A stretch of DNA of 64,000 bases, taken from contig NZ_JAUIRR010000002.1 in the NCBI RefSeq assembly GCF_030577135.1, forward strand, positions 388,157 to 452,156, read 5' to 3'. The stretch's first letter is position 1. Each line of letters begins with the position of its first letter. This document shows positions 8,995 to 19,475 of the stretch, one piece after another. A program made the translations under genes and the position numbers. The notes under the pieces were generated by a model. It saw only the letters and a program-made list of their open reading frames with translations, was not told where the DNA came from and ran no database searches. This DNA comes from Sulfurimonas sp. hsl 1-7 (GTDB lineage: Bacteria; Campylobacterota; Campylobacteria; Campylobacterales; Sulfurimonadaceae).

Positions 8995-9522
8995 TTTCTC
9001 CGGAAAATAGGTCATAAATTTTTGTAATTTCGGTGCAATCACCACTTGGCAATACCCCTGCATCGGATTTAAATTATAGTAGTTTTGATGATAAGCTTCT
9101 GCAGGATATACATCGCCTAACGGGCTTACTTCAGTCACGATAGGATCGCTAAAATCTGCTTGATGTTTTTTGATCGAATCCTCTATAGTTTGCTTCTCAT
9201 CATCGTTAGCATAGTAGATTACGGAGCGATATTGTGTCCCTTTGTCGGCACCTTGTTGGTTGAGTGTTGTAGGGTTGTGTACCGCAAAAAAGATATCTAA
9301 AATCTCTTCTAACGTAATCACATCATTATCGAAAGTGATGTCCACGATCTCGGCATGACCCGTTGCACCTGAACAAACGTTCTCATAGGTAGGATTTGGA
9401 CGTGCACCGCCCGTATAGCCGCTTACTGCCGAGAGCACACCCTTTACATTTCTATATACCGCTTCAACACACCAAAAACATCCACCACCAAGAACTACTC
9501 TTCTTTTATCCATAATACTCAC
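8986..9522 (-). CDS. msrA: Peptide methionine-S-sulfoxide reductase
   Basis: Repairs oxidised methionine (S-sulfoxide) in proteins. The 178-residue protein has the active-site Cys in GGGCFWCVEAVYR (residues 13-25) and the downstream family motifs GYTGG, GHAEIVDI and QYRSVIYY. There is no MsrB fusion. It is transcribed divergently from the methyltransferase gene, from a shared A/T-rich gap (9523-9620), and its 3' end overlaps the AMMECR1-like gene. Confidence 0.96.
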   Translation of the reverse strand: MSIMDKRRVVLGGGCFWCVEAVYRNVKGVLSAVSGYTGGARPNPTYENVCSGATGHAEIVDITFDNDVITLEEILDIFFAVHNPTTLNQQGADKGTQYRSVIYYANDDEKQTIEDSIKKHQADFSDPIVTEVSPLGDVYPAEAYHQNYYNLNPMQGYCQVVIAPKLQKFMTYFPEKLA

Positions 9523-9561
9523 CTATTTTTTATGCTATTATTGCACAGTTTTCTTTTAGAA

Positions 9562-9567
9562 TATAAT
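9562..9567 (+). promoter_or_regulatory. -10 box for methyltransferase-asnB operon
   Basis: TATAAT, with TTGCAC 15 bases upstream, in the msrA/methyltransferase divergent gap. Spacing to the -35 is shorter than ideal, so only the -10 is called with some confidence. Confidence 0.45.
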
Positions 9568-9620
9568 AGCTGTTTTTTTATCTTAAAAAATTAAGTGTTT
9601 TACAATCAAAGCAGGAATAA

Positions 9621-10190
9621 ATGCCTACAATCGACAATCAAAAATTTTATGCAAATGCCATTAAAAAACATGGACAGAGTGCAAAAGGTTTAAACTGGAA
9701 CTCTGAGCTTTATCAGGTTTTGCGTTTCGATCAACTCATAAAACTTTTGCCAAACGAACTTGAGAACTATACCCTCACAGATGTGGGCTGCGGCTTTGGT
9801 GATTTTTATAATTATCTCTCTTATAAACCGAAAAAATATACCGGTATTGATATTTTAGAAGAGATGGTCTTAATCGCTAGAGAAAATACAGCTCAGGAAA
9901 TCATCCAACAAGACTTAATCAAAAGTGCTCCTTTAGTCTCCGATTATATCGTTTGCAGCGGGGCGTTAAACATACTTACAAAATTTGAGACCACAATGTT
10001 TTTACAAAACTGTTACAACTCTTCTCGAAAAGGGTTTCTCTTTAACTGCTTGGTTGGACGGGAAAGTGAAACTTTTAACTATCTTGATCAAACATTTATA
10101 GAAGGAGTTGCCTCATCATTAGGTGTAAATGAGGTAAAATACATCGAAGATTATATACCAAATGACTTAACAATAGGATTTTTTAGATAA
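9621..10190 (+). CDS. Class I SAM-dependent methyltransferase
   Basis: 189-residue Rossmann-fold methyltransferase. The SAM loop is LTDVGCGFGDFYNYL (about residues 52-66), followed by the acidic end of strand 2 in YTGIDILEEMV. The substrate is not evident. The stop codon shares its last base with the asnB start, so it is translated with asnB. A GCAGGA ribosome site precedes the ATG. A TATAAT box at 9562-9567 is the probable promoter. Confidence 0.85.
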   Translation: MPTIDNQKFYANAIKKHGQSAKGLNWNSELYQVLRFDQLIKLLPNELENYTLTDVGCGFGDFYNYLSYKPKKYTGIDILEEMVLIARENTAQEIIQQDLIKSAPLVSDYIVCSGALNILTKFETTMFLQNCYNSSRKGFLFNCLVGRESETFNYLDQTFIEGVASSLGVNEVKYIEDYIPNDLTIGFFR

Positions 10191-11995
10191 TGTGTGCAAT
10201 TTTTGGAATTTTAGGCGAGTATGATCAAAAACAAGCACGCTCAGCCCTCGCACTTCTTTCTCACCGCGGACCTGATTTTTGCGGTATCGTAGAGGAGAAA
10301 AATCTCTTTTTTGCACACCAGCGTTTAAGCATAAACGATACACACCACAGAAGCAATCAACCCTTACAATATAAAAATATACTGCTATCATTCAACGGTG
10401 AGATCTATAACTTCCAAGAGTTAAAACAAGAACTCGATTTTGATTTTCAAACCGAAGGTGATACAGAGGTTATTCTCGCGGCATACTTAAAATGGGGTGT
10501 GGAGTTTGTACAACATCTGCGCGGTATGTTTGCAATAGCCATAAGAGACGGAGAAAATCTCTATCTGTTTCGCGATCGACTCGGGAAAAAACCGGTTTTT
10601 TATATGCACAATAAAGAGGCTTTCTATTTTTCATCGGAACTCAAAGCACTTAAACCATTTCTAAAAAACAAAGAGCTCAATCAAGATGCAATGCTCAGTT
10701 ATCTCAGCTATCTTGCCCCTACTTCGCCACACACTTTTTTTCAAGGGATACAAAAACTAGCCCCTAGCGAATACCTTGTTTTTAAAAATGATACAGTGGA
10801 AGTAAAACGCTATTTTGACCTGCTTGACACTACGCCAAACCTTATAACGAGTGAAGCAGAAGCGATCGCAAAGATCGAGGAGTTACTTCAAGAATCTATC
10901 GAGCTGCGTTTAAGCGGTTCGGAAGTGCCGATGGCGACTCTGCTTAGCGGAGGGATAGACTCTGCTACAATCAACTACTACGCTAAAAACAGCGGCAAAG
11001 ATCTGCTAAGCTACTCACTTGGATTTGAAGAGTATAGAAAATATGATGAACTAGATGAAGCCAAAGAGAGTGCAAAACTTTTAGGGGTTCGTAATAAAGC
11101 GGTCATTGCTACAAAAGAGAAATTTATTGAGAGTTTTGATCCGGTACTCCATGCACTTGATGAGCCTCTCAACGATCCCGCAGCCATCCCCCTTTACATC
11201 CTGCTTGAAGAGGTAAAAAAAGATGGGTACAAAGTTGTCCTTAGCGGTGAGGGGAGTGATGAACTTTTCTTGGGGTATAGACAATATTTTGAATACATTG
11301 AGCTTGAGAAGGCAAAACATCTTTACCATGCAAACTGGCTTAAAAAATATTTCCGCTCAAACTTTTCGATGAACCGTGAATGGGAGTGGTATAAACGTGC
11401 TTTTGAAAATGAGGTGGTGTTTCGATGCAGCAGTGAAAAGTTTACCGATATGCAAAAAAACCAGCTCCTACGCCGAAATATACGCGACGGTGAAAGTATG
11501 GGCTACATTCAAGAGTATCGTGATCGCTATGAAGCCTCAGCTCATAAGGATGAGTCGATCTGGTTTAGTTATATCGATCTAAATCATTTTCAAAGTGAGC
11601 ACTTCTTAACAAAACTCGATCGGATCTCTATGGCACACTCAATAGAATCACGTACACCGTTTTTGGATCATAAGTTTGCCTCATTGATATTTTCAATAGC
11701 ACCCGAGCTCAGATATAAAGATGCCGTTACAAAATCTCTGCTGAAAAAAGTTATGGCAGATAAACTGCCAAAACCTATCATCAACCGTAAGAAAAAAGGG
11801 TTTTCAAATCCATATATGGAGTACCTGATCTCCAGTGGGAAAATCTCTTTGATCCAAGAGGTGAATGAGCAGACAGGTATGTTTAAAACAGATGTCCTTG
11901 AACGCTATATTGCAACTGCAAAACGCGGAACTTTTAAACAGCATATCTGGGGTCTGTATGTTCTGAGTCATTTTCTCAAAAGAGAGTTTTTATGA
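10190..11995 (+). CDS. asnB: Asparagine synthase (glutamine-hydrolysing)
   Basis: 601 residues. The N-terminal class II glutaminase starts MCAIFGILGEY, with Cys2 as nucleophile after Met removal, and is followed by SHRGPDF and the FNGEIYNF motif. The C-terminal ATP-pyrophosphatase domain has LLSGGIDSATINYY near residue 250 and SGEGSDELFLGY near 355. It forms asparagine from aspartate, glutamine and ATP, although some AsnB homologues amidate cell-surface sugars instead. The start overlaps the methyltransferase stop, and the end overlaps the next gene by 4 bases. Confidence 0.95.
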   Translation: MCAIFGILGEYDQKQARSALALLSHRGPDFCGIVEEKNLFFAHQRLSINDTHHRSNQPLQYKNILLSFNGEIYNFQELKQELDFDFQTEGDTEVILAAYLKWGVEFVQHLRGMFAIAIRDGENLYLFRDRLGKKPVFYMHNKEAFYFSSELKALKPFLKNKELNQDAMLSYLSYLAPTSPHTFFQGIQKLAPSEYLVFKNDTVEVKRYFDLLDTTPNLITSEAEAIAKIEELLQESIELRLSGSEVPMATLLSGGIDSATINYYAKNSGKDLLSYSLGFEEYRKYDELDEAKESAKLLGVRNKAVIATKEKFIESFDPVLHALDEPLNDPAAIPLYILLEEVKKDGYKVVLSGEGSDELFLGYRQYFEYIELEKAKHLYHANWLKKYFRSNFSMNREWEWYKRAFENEVVFRCSSEKFTDMQKNQLLRRNIRDGESMGYIQEYRDRYEASAHKDESIWFSYIDLNHFQSEHFLTKLDRISMAHSIESRTPFLDHKFASLIFSIAPELRYKDAVTKSLLKKVMADKLPKPIINRKKKGFSNPYMEYLISSGKISLIQEVNEQTGMFKTDVLERYIATAKRGTFKQHIWGLYVLSHFLKREFL

Positions 11996-12837
11996 ATAAG
12001 CTGATGATTCTGGCTATGTTTTTATGGGGAAGCGGCTGGAGTGCACTTAAAGTTCTTACTTATGAACTGCCTATGGACGTAGTTGTTTTTTGGCGTTTTT
12101 TCTTTATGTCACTTACCTTTATACCGATACTGATCTTCTTTAAAAGACCTCTTGTATTAAACAAAGACTCGCTCAAATATATCATGTCTAGTTCTGTGCT
12201 CAACGTAAGCTTTATGTTCTCATCTTTTTACGGGATCAAGTACGGTTTAGCAGGTGCAGGAAGTGTCATAATCACCACTTTTAGTCCAATTATGACATTT
12301 TTACTTGTAGCGATTTTATTTCGTAACAAACTTCAAACAAGACAGTACTTTGGTTTGCTATTAGGGCTTGTCGGAGGGTATATCCTTCTGCAACTTGGCG
12401 ATTTTAGTCTCTTTTTAAACTCGGCGAATCTCTACTTTTTGTTTTGTGCAACTATATGGGCGGGAGTAACCGTACTTTCACAACACTCCCAAAAACATAT
12501 TCATCCGATCCATTACAGCTTTTTTATCTCTGTAGTAGCAACGCTGTTTATGTTTTTTTACTCCTATGATTCCGATCTTATGGTGGTATTTGACCAAGAT
12601 TTCAAGTTCTGGATATCGATGATATATCTTGCCGTATTTGGACAAACTATAGCAACAACCATCTTTTTTATAGCAAGCGGTAAACTAGGAAGTGAAAAGA
12701 CCAGTTCTTACATGTTTTTAGTCCCTGTTTTTGCCCTTTTAAGTGCATCTATATTACTAGATGAACCTATGCAAATTCATGTTATAATTGGCGGAATTAT
12801 TAGCATGGTAGCTGTATATTTTATCAATAAAAAGTAA
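11992..12837 (+). CDS. EamA/DMT-family exporter
   Basis: 281 residues with about ten hydrophobic segments in two EamA repeats. The first repeat starts at LMILAMFLWGSGWSALKVL and the second near residue 140. This family usually exports small metabolites such as amino acids. The ATG overlaps the asnB stop (ATGA type), so the protein is made from the asnB transcript. The substrate is unknown. Confidence 0.87.
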   Translation: MNKLMILAMFLWGSGWSALKVLTYELPMDVVVFWRFFFMSLTFIPILIFFKRPLVLNKDSLKYIMSSSVLNVSFMFSSFYGIKYGLAGAGSVIITTFSPIMTFLLVAILFRNKLQTRQYFGLLLGLVGGYILLQLGDFSLFLNSANLYFLFCATIWAGVTVLSQHSQKHIHPIHYSFFISVVATLFMFFYSYDSDLMVVFDQDFKFWISMIYLAVFGQTIATTIFFIASGKLGSEKTSSYMFLVPVFALLSASILLDEPMQIHVIIGGIISMVAVYFINKK

Positions 12838-12912
12838 TTTATAAGAAAAAGCTATCTTTTATATAAGCTTAGTTAAACTACATAGAACAGTTAGTTTTCT
12901 GAAAGGTATGAA

Positions 12913-14094
12913 ATGAAAAAAGTTTTAGTTCTTGGTGGAGGATTTGCAGGAGTTGATGCGGCTGCACACCTGAGAAAAAAGGGGTATGATGTTACACTTG
13001 TAAGTGATCGAGAGTATTTTTACATCTATCCAACTTCTATATGGGTGCCGACACGTAATGTGGAGTTTAAAGATGTATGCGTTGACTTAAAAGAGTTACA
13101 ACAAGCACATGGATTTGAACTTATCATTGACGCTGTTTCATCTATCTCATACAAAGAAAACAAAGTTACTCTTCAAAGTTCTAAAGTACTTGATGATTAT
13201 GATTATCTCATCCTTGCTATGGGAGCTTCCAAAATGAAACCTCAAGGGGTTGAGAATACCCTTTCAATCTGTGGGGCACCTGAACAGTCTCTGCTAATCA
13301 GAGAGAAGCTCGATGCACTTATAGAAAAAGGAAGCGGTAAAATAGCTATGGGGTTTGGAGGAAATCCGAAAGATACCTCTGCAGTTCGCGGTGGGCCAGG
13401 ATTTGAGCTGATGTTTAATGTACACAATCTTCTTAAACAAAAAGGGCTACGCCAAAACTTTGAACTCACTTTTTTTGCACCAATGCCTGAACCGGGAAAA
13501 CGTATGGGTCCAAAAGCCTTAAAAATGATGGATACCTTCTTTACAAAACTCGACATTAAAAAACAGTTCGGAAAAAAGATCACTCACTTTGAAGCTGATA
13601 GTATAGTATTTGAAGATGAGAGTAAACTTGAAGCTGATTTCATTATGTTCATCCCTGCCGGCAATGGTCATGATGTGGTAAAAAACTCCGATCTCCCACA
13701 AAATGAAGCAGGGTTTGTAAAAACTGACGATTACTCTTGTGTATTAGATGAAAACGGTGAAATGACTAATGTGTATGCCGTAGGTGACGTTGCAGCCCTA
13801 GAGGGGTATGAATGGCGTGCAAAACAGGGTCATATAGCTGAAGTGATGGCAAAAAATGCTGTACATAATATTGACCAAAGAGATAACGGCGGCTTTGATT
13901 TTAAAGGCTACAATGAGCACCTAAACATCTTATGTGTAATGGATAGCGGTGACGGGGCTGCTTTTGTCTATAGAGATGAGAAACGTGCCTTTATGATACC
14001 TATGCCGTTTATCGGGCACTGGCTTAAAAAAGGGTGGGGATTTTATTGTCGTAATTCAAAACTCGGGAAAATCCCGAGAATTCCAGGTATGTAA
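12913..14094 (+). CDS. SQR/NDH-2-type FAD oxidoreductase
   Basis: 393 residues of the two-dinucleotide-binding flavoprotein fold. VLVLGGGFAGVDAA (4-17) binds FAD ADP, and the second FAD motif NVYAVGDVAAL spans 286-296. It most resembles sulfide:quinone oxidoreductase-like proteins. Cysteines occur at 56, 120, 276, 341 and 379. Positions 120 and 341 fit two of the three SQR cysteines, but the region equivalent to the central redox Cys (about 150-160, NPKDTSAVRG) has none. Sulfide oxidation is therefore uncertain. The gene stands alone, with a good AAAGGT ribosome site, and ends in a bidirectional hairpin. Confidence 0.8.
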   Translation: MKKVLVLGGGFAGVDAAAHLRKKGYDVTLVSDREYFYIYPTSIWVPTRNVEFKDVCVDLKELQQAHGFELIIDAVSSISYKENKVTLQSSKVLDDYDYLILAMGASKMKPQGVENTLSICGAPEQSLLIREKLDALIEKGSGKIAMGFGGNPKDTSAVRGGPGFELMFNVHNLLKQKGLRQNFELTFFAPMPEPGKRMGPKALKMMDTFFTKLDIKKQFGKKITHFEADSIVFEDESKLEADFIMFIPAGNGHDVVKNSDLPQNEAGFVKTDDYSCVLDENGEMTNVYAVGDVAALEGYEWRAKQGHIAEVMAKNAVHNIDQRDNGGFDFKGYNEHLNILCVMDSGDGAAFVYRDEKRAFMIPMPFIGHWLKKGWGFYCRNSKLGKIPRIPGM

Positions 14095-14095
14095 A

Positions 14096-14120
14096 AAGAG
14101 GAAGTTTTACTTCTCCTCTT
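14096..14120. terminator. Bidirectional terminator-like hairpin
   Basis: AAGAGGAAGT, TTT loop, then ACTT(CT)CCTCTT, a 10-bp stem with a 2-base bulge between convergent genes. Read on the minus strand it is followed by TTTTTAC, so it best serves the CNNM/CBS gene, whose stop lies in it. Confidence 0.55.
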
Positions 14121-15150
14121 CTAACCTTCGCTTGAGCTTCATTTTACGTTTTGCAAGCTCTCGCATATCCTCAGTCGTATCACTTTCATCCATGATCTCA
14201 ACCCCTAAAATTGTTTCAACACAATCCTCCAGAGTTACAATCCCTTCAGTTTGATCGTAATTATCACGAACCAAGAACATATGATCTTTTTTAGATATAA
14301 ACAGATCAAGTGCTTTTGAAACCGGAATATTTTCATTGATCGCAAAGATATCTTTTTTAATTGTTCTAAGATACACAGTGTCATCTTTAAGTGCCTGTTT
14401 AAAAATCTTTTTAGTCAGAACTAATCCGGTTACATCTTCTATAGAGTCTTTATAGATTGGGATACGTGAAAATTTAAATATGGCAGGCTGAGTTTCCATC
14501 ACCTCTTTAATTGTCATCGTCTCATCTAGTGCAAAGATAACGCTTCTAGGTGTTAAAACTTCTGCAACTTTGATCTCACGCAGTTTTAGAATATTTTCAA
14601 TAACATCAGATTCTTTCTCATCGATGACACCCTCATCCTCACTCATAAGCATACTCTCTAAAAGCTCCTCTTTTGTCATAGAGTGTGCATCGGTTTTCCC
14701 TTTAGAGATCTTATTTGTTACCGCTAATGTAAAAATAATAATCGGGTATGTCAACCAGATAAATGCACGGATAAAGTAAGCTGCAGCCGGAGCCAACTGC
14801 TTCCAATAGATTGCACCGATAGTTTTAGGAATAATTTCCGAGAAAAATAGAATTGCAAATGTAAGAATAACAGATACATATACAACAGCATCGTTACCAA
14901 ACAGTTTTGCTGCTTGTGCACCCACCGCTGCCGCACCTAAAGTGTTTGCTATAGTATTTAAGATCAAAATAGATGCAATAGATTTGTTGATGTTCTCTTT
15001 TTGCACACGTAGTATCTTTCCTACAGCTGGTCTTTCCTTCTCCAATACTGCCACAAATGACATATTTATAGACAATAGTACTGATTCTAATACTGAACAT
15101 AAAAACGATATACTAACCGATAACAAGAAAAACAGTATCAATAGATCCAA
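14107..15150 (-). CDS. CNNM-type membrane protein with paired CBS domains
   Basis: 347 residues: a CNNM/DUF21 transmembrane domain (about 1-150) followed by two CBS domains (about 190-320, including VLTPRSVIFALDET and EGIVTLEDCVETILG). The family covers HlyC/CorC/YfjD proteins linked to magnesium or cobalt efflux and nucleotide sensing. The C-terminal CorC_HlyC domain is absent and the protein ends in a basic helix (KRKMKLKRRLEEEK). It lies 15 bases downstream of mgtE on the same strand, which supports a shared role in Mg2+ balance. Confidence 0.88.
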   Translation of the reverse strand: MDLLILFFLLSVSISFLCSVLESVLLSINMSFVAVLEKERPAVGKILRVQKENINKSIASILILNTIANTLGAAAVGAQAAKLFGNDAVVYVSVILTFAILFFSEIIPKTIGAIYWKQLAPAAAYFIRAFIWLTYPIIIFTLAVTNKISKGKTDAHSMTKEELLESMLMSEDEGVIDEKESDVIENILKLREIKVAEVLTPRSVIFALDETMTIKEVMETQPAIFKFSRIPIYKDSIEDVTGLVLTKKIFKQALKDDTVYLRTIKKDIFAINENIPVSKALDLFISKKDHMFLVRDNYDQTEGIVTLEDCVETILGVEIMDESDTTEDMRELAKRKMKLKRRLEEEK

Positions 15151-15165
15151 GTGTTTATTTCCTCT

Positions 15166-16500
15166 TTATAATAAAATATATGTTGCTAAGCCTAAAAAGC
15201 TAAAAAAGCCGACTACATCGGTTACGGTTGTTAAAATAACCGTACTCCCGATTGCCGGGTCTATCTTTAACATTTTTAACCCTAACGGAACTACCGCTCC
15301 AAAAAAACCTGCCATAAACAAGTTTATAATCATACTAAGCCCGATAACAATCCCTAAGAGACTTATATCGAACCAAACCCACGCTATTATTCCCATAACA
15401 ATAGCAAAAACAAGTCCATTCATTAATGCAATAAATATCTCTTTTTTTAAGATCCTAAGCGCATCACCATTAGAGATATCACCTAAAGCCAACTGACGAA
15501 CAACAACCGTCAAAGTCTGTGTTCCTGCATTTCCACCCATAGATGCTACTATCGGCATTAAAATAGCCAAGGCGACGAGACTTTGCAGCGTTTGTTCAAA
15601 CATCCCGATCACAAAAGAAGCCGCAATGGCCGTTAAAAGATTTACAGCCAGCCATGAAGCACGCTTCTTACCGGCCTGAATAACATCATCCTCTTCCGCC
15701 TCATCATCAACACCGGCAAGGTTATACATCTGTTCAGTTGCGTGTTCATTAATGATATCGTAAATGTCGTCTGATGTTATACGTCCAAGAAGTGTTCCAT
15801 CACCGTCTACGACAGGCATTACAGAGAGGTCATACTCTTCAAAGTAGTGAACAACCTCTTTTATATCTTCATTGTCACGTGCAATTTTCGGCTCAAAAGT
15901 GTCTTCGCTTGCCTGGATATTCTCTTTTATCGTTTTAGAAAAGTCAAAAATTAAAAGCTCGTCCAAGCCGACCGTAAAAAGGAGCTTATCTCTTCGATCG
16001 ACAATAAAAAGATTTTGTACGTTTTCGAGTTCATTCTCTTTTCTCAGGCGTGCAAATCTTTTGATCACATCTTGAACCACTTCATCTTCGTAAGATGTAA
16101 AAACCTCCAGCTGCATATATGCACCGGCTTCATCATCATCATACTTTTGAAGTGTTTCTATCTCTTCTTTGTCTTCTTCATCAAGTGTTTTAAAAACCTC
16201 TGCAGCGACATTCTCATCAACATCTTCCAGCTCTTGCATAAACTCTAGCTGATCATCCGATTCAAGTTCTGCAACAGCATAACTTAAATCTGCAACACTC
16301 AAGTTTTCTACAATATCTTCAAAATATCTATCCGGTAAAGCTAAAGCGACATCACCAACTAGGTCTTTTGGAACTATCTTAATCGCTTCACTAAACTCTT
16401 CATCAGTTAATTCTTTTAAAAGCTTCGCTATCTCCGATGGATGCATCTCTACATCTTCATGTGTAATTAAATAATTTTTTATCTCTTCCATTGGCGTCAT
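15166..16500 (-). CDS. mgtE: Magnesium transporter MgtE
   Basis: 444 residues with the full MgtE layout: an N-terminal superhelical Mg2+-sensing domain (about 1-125, rich in Asp/Glu), two CBS domains (about 125-255, ending LLGRITSDDIYDII), a linker helix and five C-terminal membrane segments. The conserved pore segment MPIVASMGGNAGTQTLTVVV is visible. It imports Mg2+ along the membrane potential and is gated by cytosolic Mg2+. It precedes the CNNM/CBS gene in an apparent operon. Confidence 0.96.
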   Translation of the reverse strand: MTPMEEIKNYLITHEDVEMHPSEIAKLLKELTDEEFSEAIKIVPKDLVGDVALALPDRYFEDIVENLSVADLSYAVAELESDDQLEFMQELEDVDENVAAEVFKTLDEEDKEEIETLQKYDDDEAGAYMQLEVFTSYEDEVVQDVIKRFARLRKENELENVQNLFIVDRRDKLLFTVGLDELLIFDFSKTIKENIQASEDTFEPKIARDNEDIKEVVHYFEEYDLSVMPVVDGDGTLLGRITSDDIYDIINEHATEQMYNLAGVDDEAEEDDVIQAGKKRASWLAVNLLTAIAASFVIGMFEQTLQSLVALAILMPIVASMGGNAGTQTLTVVVRQLALGDISNGDALRILKKEIFIALMNGLVFAIVMGIIAWVWFDISLLGIVIGLSMIINLFMAGFFGAVVPLGLKMLKIDPAIGSTVILTTVTDVVGFFSFLGLATYILL

Positions 16501-16515
16501 TATAACAGACTACTC

Positions 16516-17166
16516 TTACTTTCTATCATATTTTGTCAGCTTATTGTATCTTATGATACTGCCTATTTCATCTACATAAGCTTCTTTACGTTCCGAGTAT
16601 CTATCCAAGCCTTGGATAACTTCATACACATCATTACTGTTGTAGTTTAGTTCTCGTAACTTTTTATACTGCTTACCTTTGGATAAAGTGATGTAATATC
16701 CTCGAACAGACTCCTCTAAAGAATCATATTTCTTTACCCAAACCGTTGTATTATTATCTCTTTTCACATTTGCTGCTATTCTGTTTTCTTTGGAACTTAT
16801 ACTCCACATACCAAAAAGATTATTACCCATATTAAAAAAACGTGAAGTTCCCCATGCGCTTTCCATTGCAGCCTGAGCTATAGCCATACTTTTTGGTTGT
16901 GGTTTTAACGACATCAATAACTCTTGGTCTGTCGTTACTTTGTAGTATTGTTTTAGTTCTTCAATTTTCGTACTATCTTTAGTAGTATTAAGCTCTTGAC
17001 TAACATCTTCATAGAGTTTGTATCTCTGCTCATACACTTTGTCTACTACAGGTATAACAAGAGAATAAAATCTTTTTTTCTTCTCTTTTACACTCATTTT
17101 TTTCAGACTTTCATTTCCTAACAAGTGAGTCGTAAAAAAAAGAACAATAAAAATAATATTTCTCAT
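16516..17166 (-). CDS. Bax/FlgJ-like glucosaminidase
   Basis: 216-residue exported protein with a hydrophobic N-terminal signal segment. The glucosaminidase core includes AIAQAAMESAWGTSRFF (probable catalytic Glu), NMGNNLFGMWS, and the later KYDSLEESVRGYY and YVDEIGSIIRYN. It resembles E. coli Bax and the FlgJ enzyme domain, so it probably cleaves peptidoglycan glycan strands in the periplasm. It is 10 bases downstream of the AMIN-domain gene, which also suggests a cell-wall role. Confidence 0.85.
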   Translation of the reverse strand: MRNIIFIVLFFTTHLLGNESLKKMSVKEKKKRFYSLVIPVVDKVYEQRYKLYEDVSQELNTTKDSTKIEELKQYYKVTTDQELLMSLKPQPKSMAIAQAAMESAWGTSRFFNMGNNLFGMWSISSKENRIAANVKRDNNTTVWVKKYDSLEESVRGYYITLSKGKQYKKLRELNYNSNDVYEVIQGLDRYSERKEAYVDEIGSIIRYNKLTKYDRK

Positions 17167-17176
17167 TTAATCCAAC

Positions 17177-17815
17177 TTAATTAAGTGTAAAACGGTATCC
17201 ATTTTTTTCGGGAGTAATTTTATACCGATAACTTCCGTCTAACTCTATTACAACTCTGTAATACCCTTTATGGGTACCAACTTTTATCTGTGTAACATCT
17301 TCATTTTTAACTTTTTTTACATAGCTTCTAATACTTGTCTCTCTCTGAAAATCGCACACAATTCTATGAGGATTTACAAGTAAAAACTTTCTGAGCATTT
17401 TATCTTTTGTTTGTAATATTATCTCATTTTTATAGATCGTAAACTTTATAAATGGAAGTGCAGCGATCTCTTTAAATGTTTTTTTATTTTTCGGTTCTTC
17501 AACTTTTTGAACTTTACTTACCGTTTCATCTTGATAATTTTGCGTTATAAAAACAGGTAAATGCCAATCAATACTGTTTTGCAACTCTATCGTTTTTTCG
17601 TGAATACTTCCATCAAGGTTTTTATAACTAATAGTTACACTCTCAATAGTTCTTGCAGTTGAAGGGAGTTTCACACTCGCACGTTTTAGTGGAGTATCTT
17701 TTTCAAGTTGATTTGTTGTTAGTGGAATATCATCAGATTCAATCGGGAAAAAAGGGTTTTCTCTTGAAAAAAGTGTAGAAAATAAAAGTGAAAAAAGAAG
17801 AATATACCTATACAT
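17177..17815 (-). CDS. AMIN-domain periplasmic protein
   Basis: 212 residues with an N-terminal signal sequence. The C-terminal part (about 125-212) looks like an AMIN domain: LPFIKFTIYKNEIILQTKD, HRIVCDFQRE, and repeated short beta strands with VVIELDGSYRY. AMIN domains direct cell-wall amidases and secretin proteins to their sites. Its place downstream of recA, eno and an FtsB-like gene matches Campylobacter Cj1670c, described as the glycoprotein CgpA. That identity is recalled from gene order, not shown by alignment. Confidence 0.75.
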   Translation of the reverse strand: MYRYILLFSLLFSTLFSRENPFFPIESDDIPLTTNQLEKDTPLKRASVKLPSTARTIESVTISYKNLDGSIHEKTIELQNSIDWHLPVFITQNYQDETVSKVQKVEEPKNKKTFKEIAALPFIKFTIYKNEIILQTKDKMLRKFLLVNPHRIVCDFQRETSIRSYVKKVKNEDVTQIKVGTHKGYYRVVIELDGSYRYKITPEKNGYRFTLN

Positions 17816-17862
17816 CTATTAAAAGCCTGTTTTTTGTAAATATTATATCACAAATCTAACTT

Positions 17863-18141
17863 TTACTGTGCAGAAATCTCTTTGAGTTCAAAATATTCAC
17901 GTTGGAGTTCAGCATTTTCTGATTTGAGTCGGATAACTTCATTTTGCAGATAAGTTTCATAATCTTGGAGATTAAGCAAAACCTCCACGGAGTTTGTACC
18001 GTAGAGGATAATACCTAAATATATACCAAAAGCTATAACTACAGATACAAGTATAAAGAACTTTTTTAGAGACAAGCCTAGATATTTTTGAACAACATTC
18101 TGTTCGTTATCTATCTCTTCAAAAAGCTCCTCATTTTGCAT
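17863..18141 (-). CDS. FtsB/DivIC-like septum protein
   Basis: 92 residues: acidic cytoplasmic N-terminus, one membrane helix (about 28-48), then a short coiled coil with heptad leucines (LQNEVIRLKSENAELQREYF). This is the FtsB/DivIC septum-formation initiator layout. It lies 8 bases downstream of eno, the same position as the small FtsB-like gene in Campylobacter. FtsB genes are commonly adjacent to eno in bacteria, which supports the call. Confidence 0.78.
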   Translation of the reverse strand: MQNEELFEEIDNEQNVVQKYLGLSLKKFFILVSVVIAFGIYLGIILYGTNSVEVLLNLQDYETYLQNEVIRLKSENAELQREYFELKEISAQ

Positions 18142-18149
18142 GACAACTC

Positions 18150-19439
<1,290 letters not shown>

Positions 19440-19475
19440 TTATGCAATTTTAGCGAAATTTGGTTAAATCTTAGT

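Noticed and set aside
14062-14078. CTCGGGA-AAA-TCCCGAG hairpin as terminator of the SQR-like gene
   Set aside because: It lies inside the coding region (before the last residues GKIPRIPGM) and is not followed by a T-run. The hairpin at 14096-14120 is the better candidate.
14942-15496. Long open frame on the plus strand opposite the CNNM/CBS and mgtE genes (about 184 codons)
   Set aside because: It is a shadow of two genes with clear domains on the minus strand and has no ribosome site or family features.
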